This document shows positions 8,430 through 19,813 of a DNA stretch of 24,110 nt, piece after piece (the stretch's first letter is position 1; each line of letters starts with the position of its first letter). The stretch lies in contig PDIM01000054.1 in NCBI GenBank assembly GCA_002811675.1, positions 243,768-267,877 on the forward strand, in the 5' to 3' direction. Made by a program: the position numbers and the translations under genes. The notes under the pieces were generated by a model. That model had not been told where the DNA came from. It was given only the letters and a program-made list of their open reading frames with translations, and made no database searches. The DNA is from Ichthyosporea sp. XGB-2017a. Taxonomy: Eukaryota > Opisthokonta > Ichthyosporea.

Positions 8430-11400
8430 TTATTTGGTTTCCAATGTGCAAACCCCATCCCAATCATCTCCTGGAGGATTTTCTTTCAAGTAATAGCACC
8501 TTTCGATCATTATTTCTGCCGCCTTGTCGGGGCGAATATCTACACAGTCTTCGAAGTACCCGATAGCCTCATCCCACTTTTGTTTGCGAAACTCTTGCAA
8601 GCCGATGCTATAGTAGTTAATTAACTTAAGCTCGCGCTCTGAAACCCCATTGGTCTTTGTAGCAACGAGCTCAAGAATCCTAACAGGCCTGCTTTTACCG
8701 ACTACCCTAATCTGATCAACTTCTCTTGTGATGAAAAAGTCTGCAATTTGCCTTTCATTGAGAGTAAATTCGCTAATAAGAACTTTCACACCATATGCTT
8801 TTGTGGCTCCTTCAATTCTAGACGCAAGGTTAACACTGTCTCCTATAACGGTATACTCCATTCGCTGAGCACAACCAATATTACCGCTGACAGCAACCCC
8901 GGTATTGATTCCAATTCCATACCTGATGGCGGATCGATTTTGGATAGCTAGTTTCTTGTTCGCTGCCTCAATGTTTTCTGACATCTCAAGTGCGGTATGA
9001 CATGCTCTTAGTGCGTCATCCGGACTCGGAAAAGGGACACCGAAAGTTGCCATGACTGAATCCCCAATGTATTTATCCAGAATGCCATCATTTTTAGTGA
9101 TGGCATCGACAGCACACTCAAAATAAAGATTTAACAGGTCTACCAGTTTCTTGGGATCCATGCTTTCAGACATTTTCGTAAATGAGCGAATGTCACTAAA
9201 GAACACTGAAACTTTTTGTCTATTGCCACCTAATTGGGCCCCGCCATCGTTGAGAACCTTTTTCACAAGCGAAGGAGCCATGTACCTACCCAGGGTTGAC
9301 ATCATCTTGGTTTCAGATGTGATATCTTGGATGACCATGACAATACCAATGTTGTTATTCTTTGTTCGCCACTGTTGAGATAATTTGTAGACTTGTATAA
9401 AATTTTTCTCCCATTCATCGTGATCACTAATTCTTTTACTGAAGAAAGACAGCATCGAAATATGATGAATTGCATTTCGAATCTGGGTCCAATATGTTCC
9501 ACCGGTAGGCTTGTGTGAGCTGTCTCTAAGCGGAGAGAGCGTGTAGTTGATCATCAAGTTACTCTCAAAACCTGAGCTGCTTTGAAGCTCATAGTTATTC
9601 GCCATCACTCTTTCACCCGTATTATATACTTTCTTAATGTCTTCAACCAACGCAGGCGCCGAAGCTAACCAGGTGCCAAACGATAAACTCTTGGCGTCCT
9701 CAGTTCGCACACCTAGACAATCCAAGATATAATTTTGGTTCATAGTGACAAGCTCGCCAGTGCCACTAAGTGTCATGACAGTTGAGTCAATGCTATTCAG
9801 AATATTCTGCAAATAGTGTTGCGTTTGAATAGACTCTTGGAACAATTGAGATTTTTCAATCGCAACAGCCGCTTGAGAACTAAATGCAGAAAGTAGCTTT
9901 TCATCATCTGAATTGAACGTGGCTCGTGTAAGCTTATTAATCATTTGAATCACACCTATAATTTGCTGCTCAATGTTGATAATGGGCATACATAATATAG
10001 ACTTCGTCTTATATCCTGTCTGCTTGTCGACATTTGGATTAAATCTCGAATCCTCGTAAGCATCAGGGATGTTCAAAGTATCCCCCAAAGCAACTGTTGC
10101 CCCGACTATACCTGCCGTCAATGGAATTCGGATCTCCCTCATGTTTCCATCTACATCATAGATATTTGTCCATAGCTCTTGTGATGCCTGATCTATCAAA
10201 AATATTGTACATTTATCTGCCTGAAGTAGATTGCGTGCTGAACTCATAATAACTTGCATCAAATGGTCCAATTCTAGGGTGGAAGAAAGCTTCTTTGTGG
10301 TGTTCAATATGACATCAAACTGACGCTTATATTTTAAAATACCTTCATAGTCCATAGCGCGCGTCAAGGCTAGTGTCGTGACGTCCACCAACACTTGAAG
10401 ATTACTCAAGTCAAAGCTCATAAACTCTGTTTCCCCTATCTTATCAAAGCATACAAGCACACCAGTAGTTGTGACCTGTCCTTTTCGACGCTTTACCCCC
10501 ATAGGGATACACACAGCTGAACTAGGCTTCCCTTCATGGAGCTCAAATTTGGTAGCATAGTCATTGGGACTTAAATTTGGTAAAACTACCACTTGTCCAC
10601 TTGCAGCACACCTTCCTTCAATACCGACACCCAAGTCAATTGATGCAGTGTGAGACGATTTCCCACGTTTTTGTTTTCGCCAAACATACTTTGCATCATG
10701 ATCGAGCAAGTACACATATGCTGCTCGACAACAGACAAGTGCTTTGGCCTGCTCCTCAATTTTTTCAGTCACTTTTTCAGTGTCCTTATACAAAAAAACT
10801 TCGTTAATCATTCTTAAGAAAAAGGCACAGTCGAGCACAATCTTAGACGAATCGGATATCATTTCCTGTTGGTCAGAATTGGCAGTTGGAAAAATTTCCA
10901 GAATAGAATAAATAATATTTAAAGAGTCTATGAATTCGGAGATGGCTTTAGAAACAGTCGAAGAATTCGCCACCGATGGGTGCTCTCCAGAGTCTTGCCT
11001 GGGCATAATGGATGGCCTTCGTGAATGTGACAAGCTTTGTGAAAACCCTATGTTACTAAGTGATGTATAGTTTTCCAAGTTGAGCTTGTACGCTAACGTG
11101 GAAGGATGCCCCTGAGTATCTTCCGCTATACTTCCCCGACTATCTCCATAACTGTTCATATTCAATGATCTCATATTCATGAGGGACAACGCATTCGCAG
11201 AAAAGTCGGAAACTGAAGCCCTTTTCTCAGACGGCATCGCTTCCTGGCCAGTCAACGTTATTGTCGCAATGGGCTGATCTTCGCTTAACGGATCCGAATT
11301 CCTTCTCTGAGCTTCGATTGCCCCAGGAAGCTTCATTGACGCCCTTCGGTTCCGAGTGATTTTGGCCAATTGGTCGTAGTTCTTGCTACTTTTGATACTC

Positions 11401-11771
11401 TTTTTTCGTTCAACTTTACTCACTAAATCCACACAATTCAAAATTATCGATATCCCCCCATTTTGGAAAATTTCTTGCTCCCCGTCTAAATCAGTTGCTA
11501 AAAGCCTTAAAAGCTTGGAGCTATGTATTGCCAAGTTCGGGTCCTTCTGATGTGTTTTCATTAACCTTATAACATGAGGTATTACCTGAGCGGATATAAG
11601 AGTTTTCACTTCGGTCAAACCTTGATTGGCAATATCTGACAACAATTTGACAGCCGCTATAGATCTACTCAGTGTGTTGGCATCGAACAAGTCCATCACG
11701 GCTCTTTTAATACTCTTGTTTCTGATTTTATCAATAGAGAAATCCTCTTCCAGAACTTCTACCTTCTTAAA
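8430..11771 (-). CDS. Class III adenylate cyclase, ARM-like/GAF-GAF-PAS-CHD-TPR (main exon)
   Basis: Makes cAMP from ATP. The exon runs from a TTGTAG acceptor (start 11771) to the stop at 8430. The first in-frame ATG is 11696; residue numbers here count from 11699. Residues 15-95 look like armadillo-type helices, followed by a Ser-rich linker. GAF-A is at about 305-450 and GAF-B at about 472-620. GAF-B contains the full NKx5Fx3DE motif (N588, K589, F595, D599, E600) of cyclic-nucleotide-binding GAF domains. A PAS domain spans 625-795 with an extra stretch of about 48 residues near 735-783. The catalytic domain (822-1012) has both metal Asp (D836 in FFSDIRSFT, D880 in KYIGD), K876 and T950 at the purine-selecting positions, and N957 and R961. 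This K/T pair is the one I recall for cyanobacterial CyaB1, so ATP is the predicted substrate. A TPR-like hairpin lies at 1025-1070. There is no membrane segment, so it should be soluble. Confidence 0.93.
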   Translation of the reverse strand, partial: FKKVEVLEEDFSIDKIRNKSIKRAVMDLFDANTLSRSIAAVKLLSDIANQGLTEVKTLISAQVIPHVIRLMKTHQKDPNLAIHSSKLLRLLATDLDGEQEIFQNGGISIILNCVDLVSKVERKKSIKSSKNYDQLAKITRNRRASMKLPGAIEAQRRNSDPLSEDQPIATITLTGQEAMPSEKRASVSDFSANALSLMNMRSLNMNSYGDSRGSIAEDTQGHPSTLAYKLNLENYTSLSNIGFSQSLSHSRRPSIMPRQDSGEHPSVANSSTVSKAISEFIDSLNIIYSILEIFPTANSDQQEMISDSSKIVLDCAFFLRMINEVFLYKDTEKVTEKIEEQAKALVCCRAAYVYLLDHDAKYVWRKQKRGKSSHTASIDLGVGIEGRCAASGQVVVLPNLSPNDYATKFELHEGKPSSAVCIPMGVKRRKGQVTTTGVLVCFDKIGETEFMSFDLSNLQVLVDVTTLALTRAMDYEGILKYKRQFDVILNTTKKLSSTLELDHLMQVIMSSARNLLQADKCTIFLIDQASQELWTNIYDVDGNMREIRIPLTAGIVGATVALGDTLNIPDAYEDSRFNPNVDKQTGYKTKSILCMPIINIEQQIIGVIQMINKLTRATFNSDDEKLLSAFSSQAAVAIEKSQLFQESIQTQHYLQNILNSIDSTVMTLSGTGELVTMNQNYILDCLGVRTEDAKSLSFGTWLASAPALVEDIKKVYNTGERVMANNYELQSSSGFESNLMINYTLSPLRDSSHKPTGGTYWTQIRNAIHHISMLSFFSKRISDHDEWEKNFIQVYKLSQQWRTKNNNIGIVMVIQDITSETKMMSTLGRYMAPSLVKKVLNDGGAQLGGNRQKVSVFFSDIRSFTKMSESMDPKKLVDLLNLYFECAVDAITKNDGILDKYIGDSVMATFGVPFPSPDDALRACHTALEMSENIEAANKKLAIQNRSAIRYGIGINTGVAVSGNIGCAQRMEYTVIGDSVNLASRIEGATKAYGVKVLISEFTLNERQIADFFITREVDQIRVVGKSRPVRILELVATKTNGVSERELKLINYYSIGLQEFRKQKWDEAIGYFEDCVDIRPDKAAEIMIERCYYLKENPPGDDWDGVCTLETK

Positions 11772-11907
11772 CTACAATTACGTACGTACACACACACAAA
11801 AGCAAAGGAAAAAAAAAACTTTTAAGTTAATCACTTACAAAAATCCTCCGGATAGCTCGACATTAAGCTCCAAAACTCTTGCACATAAATCGGCAAATTC
11901 ACTTTAC
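11772..11907 (-). other. Proposed 136-nt intron in the cyclase gene
   Basis: The donor AAG/GTAAAG is at 11907 and the acceptor TTGTAG ends at 11772. Removing it joins the upstream coding frame (ending QKQYKGRK) to the cyclase frame (FKKVEVLEEDF) in phase 0 with no stop. It contains an alternating GT/CA tract near the acceptor. A second, stronger donor (GTAAGTG at 11838) would give a 67-nt intron; the frame feeding it has a stop, so it would suit a 5'-UTR intron for a shorter cyclase starting at 11696. Confidence 0.5.
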
Positions 11908-12939
11908 CTTTCGCCCTTTGTACTGCTTCTGTGGACATGGAAGCTCCGGTAAATCAATACTGTATTCCCCATACGTACTTCCCCCAAGACCCTGTAATTT
12001 CAAAATAGATCTAGACAAGATTGGAAGCTTCTCATCATTTATAAACAACTGCCCATTTTTGTACACTACACGACGCACTTGTCCTCTCTCTTGTTTCTCT
12101 ACCGTCATTGATCCATTAGCTCCATTTCCAATCTTCAAATCATTATTCACTTTTGGTAACAATTCACTATTTGGTTTATCAGTTTTCTCATCGGCCCCGT
12201 TCTCGTCACACTTATTCGTGTTTTGTTTTGATTTGTCATTGGCGTCCTGTTCGAGATCACTTTCGTCTGCTTCCTGGGATACAAACGAGAGCTCTTTCTT
12301 CACTGGAACTGTACCGGGCTCCAAGTGAGACTCTTCTGAAACTAAAGTTATTCCCTTGAAATTAAGATCCGCAGACGAATGTTTTCGTTTTCCAAACAAC
12401 AGATTAGTAGAGGAATCTTTTCGTATACTCTTCAAATCAAGCACTGAATCATGCAGTTTGTCCCCTGGAGAGATAGAGTTGATTCCACTATTACTTCGAG
12501 GCGAAGCAGCACAGCTGATGCACTCAGGAGAATCTTCCGTGTTTTTTTGTGCACCAGTTTTTGACACATGCAGCAAAATTTCACCGCTACCGCTACTACT
12601 GCTCCTGCTCCTTTCCTTTCGACACTGACAGTTTACTCCCTCTTGCCTTAAGCCCTGATTCCCGTTTCCCTGTCCCAGCCCGCCCTCTTTTTCTTGCCTA
12701 TATCCTATTTCGCTGTCCTCGTCCTCCTCTTCTCTGATACTATGTTTAATCTTTGTTTTGTGCTCTTCAGGGACTGTCCCGAACATCGAATGCCGCCGGA
12801 ATCCCGGCAAAGAGTCTTGCTTTCGACCTCTTTGTTGCCACGGCGGAACAGTAGCTTTGGAGGTGGAAGAGGAGGTACTTGGGGCCCGATACTGTCCCTG
12901 CATATCCAGCTGAGACGACGTAGGAGTTCCCTCTTCCAT
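11899..12939 (-). CDS. Low-complexity coding exon, probable N-terminus of the adenylate cyclase
   Basis: The ATG is at 12939. Read through to its own stop it encodes 346 residues; in the spliced model only 344 codons (12939-11908) are used and the whole cyclase has 1457 residues. The sequence is hydrophilic and disordered, with Gln/Gly/Ser-rich and acidic patches, a Ser run (SRSSSSGSG) and no recognised domain. The last 80 residues (VRRVVYKNGQLFINDEKLP, then LQGLGGSTYGEYSIDLPELP) look more ordered. It shares the strand and a compatible phase with the cyclase and lacks an obvious polyadenylation signal of its own before it. The alternative is an independent small gene ending at 11899. Confidence 0.55.
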   Translation of the reverse strand: MEEGTPTSSQLDMQGQYRAPSTSSSTSKATVPPWQQRGRKQDSLPGFRRHSMFGTVPEEHKTKIKHSIREEEDEDSEIGYRQEKEGGLGQGNGNQGLRQEGVNCQCRKERSRSSSSGSGEILLHVSKTGAQKNTEDSPECISCAASPRSNSGINSISPGDKLHDSVLDLKSIRKDSSTNLLFGKRKHSSADLNFKGITLVSEESHLEPGTVPVKKELSFVSQEADESDLEQDANDKSKQNTNKCDENGADEKTDKPNSELLPKVNNDLKIGNGANGSMTVEKQERGQVRRVVYKNGQLFINDEKLPILSRSILKLQGLGGSTYGEYSIDLPELPCPQKQYKGRKVK

Positions 12940-13112
12940 CCTTTAATCCCTTGCTATTGGTACTTATTGTCGGGGATGCACCTGTTTTCCTTTTGTTTCC
13001 TGCCCTCCTTTACTGTTGTAGGGCAGTCACTTTCCCCTTTTCCTTTGCGAATCCTTAGTTCTAATCGTATAGACTCGTAACTACCCTCAATTCATACACA
13101 ATCCCTCATTCT
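12940..13112. promoter_or_regulatory. Upstream region of the cyclase gene
   Basis: No coding region is supported. The sequence is pyrimidine-rich on the + strand, so purine-rich on the gene's strand, and leads into the A-rich repeat bordering the assembly gap. Taken as the 5' UTR and promoter of the minus-strand gene by position only. Confidence 0.3.
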
Positions 13113-13199
13113 TTGTTCAACTTTCCAAAAAAAAAAAACGAATCACAAACTAACACATATAAATATAAAACAGATAAAAAAAAAACACAAACACAAACA
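13113..13199. repeat. Left copy of an 87-bp gap-flanking duplication
   Basis: Identical base for base to 14089-14175, including the 12-A and 10-A homopolymers. The copies diverge after CACAAACACAAACA: this one runs into A-rich sequence, the other has one more ACAAAC unit. Best explained as the same locus present at both contig ends. Confidence 0.9.
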
Positions 13200-13216
13200 A
13201 AAAAAATTAAAAAAAA

Positions 13217-14088
13217 NNNNNNNNNNNNNNNNNNNNNNNNNNNNNNNNNNNNNNNNNNNNNNNNNNNNNNNNNNNNNNNNNNNNNNNNNNNNNNNNNNNN
13301 NNNNNNNNNNNNNNNNNNNNNNNNNNNNNNNNNNNNNNNNNNNNNNNNNNNNNNNNNNNNNNNNNNNNNNNNNNNNNNNNNNNNNNNNNNNNNNNNNNNN
13401 NNNNNNNNNNNNNNNNNNNNNNNNNNNNNNNNNNNNNNNNNNNNNNNNNNNNNNNNNNNNNNNNNNNNNNNNNNNNNNNNNNNNNNNNNNNNNNNNNNNN
13501 NNNNNNNNNNNNNNNNNNNNNNNNNNNNNNNNNNNNNNNNNNNNNNNNNNNNNNNNNNNNNNNNNNNNNNNNNNNNNNNNNNNNNNNNNNNNNNNNNNNN
13601 NNNNNNNNNNNNNNNNNNNNNNNNNNNNNNNNNNNNNNNNNNNNNNNNNNNNNNNNNNNNNNNNNNNNNNNNNNNNNNNNNNNNNNNNNNNNNNNNNNNN
13701 NNNNNNNNNNNNNNNNNNNNNNNNNNNNNNNNNNNNNNNNNNNNNNNNNNNNNNNNNNNNNNNNNNNNNNNNNNNNNNNNNNNNNNNNNNNNNNNNNNNN
13801 NNNNNNNNNNNNNNNNNNNNNNNNNNNNNNNNNNNNNNNNNNNNNNNNNNNNNNNNNNNNNNNNNNNNNNNNNNNNNNNNNNNNNNNNNNNNNNNNNNNN
13901 NNNNNNNNNNNNNNNNNNNNNNNNNNNNNNNNNNNNNNNNNNNNNNNNNNNNNNNNNNNNNNNNNNNNNNNNNNNNNNNNNNNNNNNNNNNNNNNNNNNN
14001 NNNNNNNNNNNNNNNNNNNNNNNNNNNNNNNNNNNNNNNNNNNNNNNNNNNNNNNNNNNNNNNNNNNNNNNNNNNNNNNNNNNNNNNN
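13217..14088. other. Assembly gap (872 N)
   Basis: A run of 872 undetermined bases. Both sides end in the same A-rich low-complexity sequence, so the true gap may be much smaller or zero. Reading frames that appear open across it carry no information. Confidence 0.99.
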
Positions 14089-14175
14089 TTGTTCAACTTT
14101 CCAAAAAAAAAAAACGAATCACAAACTAACACATATAAATATAAAACAGATAAAAAAAAAACACAAACACAAACA
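14089..14175. repeat. Right copy of the 87-bp gap-flanking duplication
   Basis: Identical to 13113-13199; see that entry. It begins at the first determined base after the gap, which is the signature of an unmerged contig overlap. Confidence 0.9.
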
Positions 14176-14546
14176 CAAACAATTAAAAACAAAAAAATTA
14201 GCGAGAGCTGAGGAAAAATGACAAAAAGAGGATATTTAATATTATTTACCTTATATATTCCAATTCTCCAAAGATCTGCCACTAGACCGAGGTTGGCGTT
14301 TCCCTTATTTGGGAAAGAGAGGTTACAACTCATGTCAAAGCTGCAGTGCAGGCATTTTATGGTACAGGGAAAATTATCAATTAAATGCTTCTCACATGTA
14401 CACTACAGCTACATGACCAGTTATAATAACTAGACCGGCCGAGGGTGATATGAAGTGAAGTGAAGGGGGACGTATCGACGTCGAGTACCGATCATCATTA
14501 TCAATTCGGCCAAGAATTTCAACAATGCTTGGCTGAGCAAAGCTGG
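14176..14546. other. Spacer without a recognisable gene
   Basis: A-rich at the left, then ordinary mixed sequence. It contains a short direct repeat (TGAAGTGAAGTGAAG near 14451) and the palindrome CGACGTCG near 14476. A minus-strand frame from about 14333 runs only to a GTAAAT donor-like site near 14245 and matches nothing I know. It could hold the end of a gene hidden by the gap, but nothing supports a call. Confidence 0.4.
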
Positions 14547-14552
14547 TTTATT
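14547..14552 (-). terminator. Polyadenylation signal AATAAA, zinc-finger gene
   Basis: TTTATT on the + strand, about 75 nt after the zinc-finger stop codon at 14626. Confidence 0.6.
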
Positions 14553-14625
14553 CTTTAGTTATAACTTCATGAAACTTTTAATTTGCAAAGTAAAGAGGTG
14601 GTCGATGGAGGTTGACTGGATTATT

Positions 14626-17933
<3,308 letters not shown>

Positions 17934-19589
17934 ATGTCTTCTAACAACAGTTGTAGTGAAAGTAGCTGCGTTGAAGAGGTATCAAGTATTTATACTGATA
18001 TAAGTCATGATGAGCAAGAGGGGGAAGAAGAGGAGCGCGAGTGTTCATATGGCGGTGAGAAAGAATATTACGTTTCGGAAAATAGTGATGTGAACGAAAG
18101 CATTTCTGCTGAGGATGGTATTGAGAATGCTAATGAGGAAGGCCAAGATACGGAAGAAGACTATGAATATGAGTATGATTTCGAACAAGAAGAAACTGAA
18201 GATGCTAGCTCTGTGGTAATAAGTGGGAAAGAAGCTACAAAAAGGCAAGTAAAAGAAGGGGAATTGTCTACCGAGAAAGGTTTTTCTGAGAGTGAAGAAT
18301 TTGTGAAAATGTCCACTTCTCAAGCAACGAATGAAAGCGACGACGAGCTGGAAAATATCCCTATCAATAGCAAGCTGAATGAGAAGAAAGAGGAAAAGGG
18401 TGAAGGCGAAGAAGTACAAGAAAGCCAGGGTGACCATATGGGTGGGGCATATTGTGAAGAAAATGAGGGGCCTTCTTCTGGAAATGAAGAAGGAGAACAA
18501 GAAGAAAGTGTTGTGCTAACCCCATCTTTATCTATCTCCTCTTTTTCTTCCCTGGGGGTTGATAGCGACCTGTCTGGGGCGGATAGTAGTGGGACTGTCC
18601 TCCAAAATAAGTTTATAAAGTTCTGGGTTGGGAGATTAAGAGGAGAAAGTTCATCAAGCCCTCGTGACGATTCTAAATGTGATCAATTTAATTCTAGTAA
18701 GGAAAAAGAAAATAGCTCGAAATCAGCTGCGTCGATGAATGGGAAGGGGAGGACAATTGGTACAGCTCGTGTGGCTAAAGGCGGCGGGGATAACAAAAAG
18801 TTTGTAGGCAAGAATAAGAAGAATGCAGCTGCAAGTAGCGAAGAGGACATGATTGTCGTGTCTATGAATGAGTCGGTGATGGAGCGCATTAAGTATACTA
18901 ATACAACAAAAAAAATCCATCGAGAAGCTGACCAAGATATGGAACATATGCAAAAGAATTTAGCGAAAGAAGTAGCCATTACTAATAAGAATTATCAAGA
19001 AAAGGAGAGAATCAAGTCTGTTGATGAACTTGTTGATGGGATGATAAAGAAGCTTTCGTGCAGAGATGCTCAGAGAAATGGTCATTGTATGCATTCTAGA
19101 AAGGATAGTCATGTTGCCATGGCTGGTGACCTTGAGTATGATAGCATTACTATGTTTGCAGAAGTGCTGAACAATTGCCCCCGGCCTACAGAGGGCAAAG
19201 AGGAGGTTTGGCAGCAACTTTTGGGGATGAAAAGAAAGGGCTATATGGGTGCAGAAAATGGGGATACGGGAGAGAAAGGTGGGGGTATTCCGGGAACGGA
19301 TACGAGGGCATTCAAGCGAAGCGGTGATACAGCCTCCCCCACTACAGCCATATCATATCTGGAAGCGAAGGATGTCTTAGAAAGAAGCAAGCATTTAGCT
19401 TCGAAGGCGAACTCCTTTGGGGGTAGTGCAGCTACCAGTAACAACTCTACTAAATCCACTAAAACCACAGTTAGCAAAGCGACTGGGGGACAAAAGAAAA
19501 AGAAGAAGCAGAGGGAGGGGGTGAGGAAAGAAACAAAACCCATAACGAGTGGAGTTAACAAGCAGCGAAGTGTCAATGTCTTCAGGTAA
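17934..19589 (+). CDS. Acidic, low-complexity protein of unknown function
   Basis: 551 residues from the ATG at 17934, one exon. I do not recognise the family. Residues 1-190 are extremely acidic (Glu/Asp/Ser with EYEYDF repeats) and probably disordered. The middle has a Ser-rich stretch, then a basic KKFVGKNKKN segment. The most ordered part, about 305-415, includes MNESVMERIKYTN, NYQEKERIKSVDELVDGMIKKL and MFAEVLNNCPRP, and is predicted helical. The C-terminus is strongly basic (KKKKKQREGVRKE), a plausible nuclear localisation signal. An acidic N-terminus with a basic tail is common in nucleolar, chromatin and splicing-associated proteins, but that is only analogy. A short out-of-frame uORF (ATG GAC GTT TGA) precedes the start. 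Confidence 0.75.
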   Translation: MSSNNSCSESSCVEEVSSIYTDISHDEQEGEEEERECSYGGEKEYYVSENSDVNESISAEDGIENANEEGQDTEEDYEYEYDFEQEETEDASSVVISGKEATKRQVKEGELSTEKGFSESEEFVKMSTSQATNESDDELENIPINSKLNEKKEEKGEGEEVQESQGDHMGGAYCEENEGPSSGNEEGEQEESVVLTPSLSISSFSSLGVDSDLSGADSSGTVLQNKFIKFWVGRLRGESSSSPRDDSKCDQFNSSKEKENSSKSAASMNGKGRTIGTARVAKGGGDNKKFVGKNKKNAAASSEEDMIVVSMNESVMERIKYTNTTKKIHREADQDMEHMQKNLAKEVAITNKNYQEKERIKSVDELVDGMIKKLSCRDAQRNGHCMHSRKDSHVAMAGDLEYDSITMFAEVLNNCPRPTEGKEEVWQQLLGMKRKGYMGAENGDTGEKGGGIPGTDTRAFKRSGDTASPTTAISYLEAKDVLERSKHLASKANSFGGSAATSNNSTKSTKTTVSKATGGQKKKKKQREGVRKETKPITSGVNKQRSVNVFR

Positions 19590-19615
19590 AAGGCAAGAAG
19601 AGACAGAAGCAAAAA

Positions 19616-19621
19616 ATAAAA
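19616..19621 (+). terminator. Polyadenylation signal AATAAA, acidic-protein gene
   Basis: The first of several overlapping AATAAA copies between 19616 and 19640, about 27-50 nt after the stop codon at 19589. Confidence 0.5.
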
Positions 19622-19813
19622 AATAGAAATAAAAATAAAGCACAGCTGTTCTTTGCATTTTCATTTTCATTTAAGGTGGAAATTGTATTAAAAAAAAGAA
19701 AAGGAATTATTATGTAGCACTTGCACGAGTACAAAGGGAGATTCAAATTTAAAGAGAGGAATAGAAGGAGGCATTTTGGGGTGAGTGTGGATTGAATAAA
19801 AAAGGTAAGAAGA

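Noticed and set aside
9351-9497. PAS insertion as a retained intron
   Set aside because: Available GT...AG pairs give 131, 143 or 68 nt, which would break the frame, and the stretch has no stop codons.
13113-14333. Long open frames on both strands across the N run
   Set aside because: Almost all codons are undetermined; the determined ends are A-rich low-complexity sequence.
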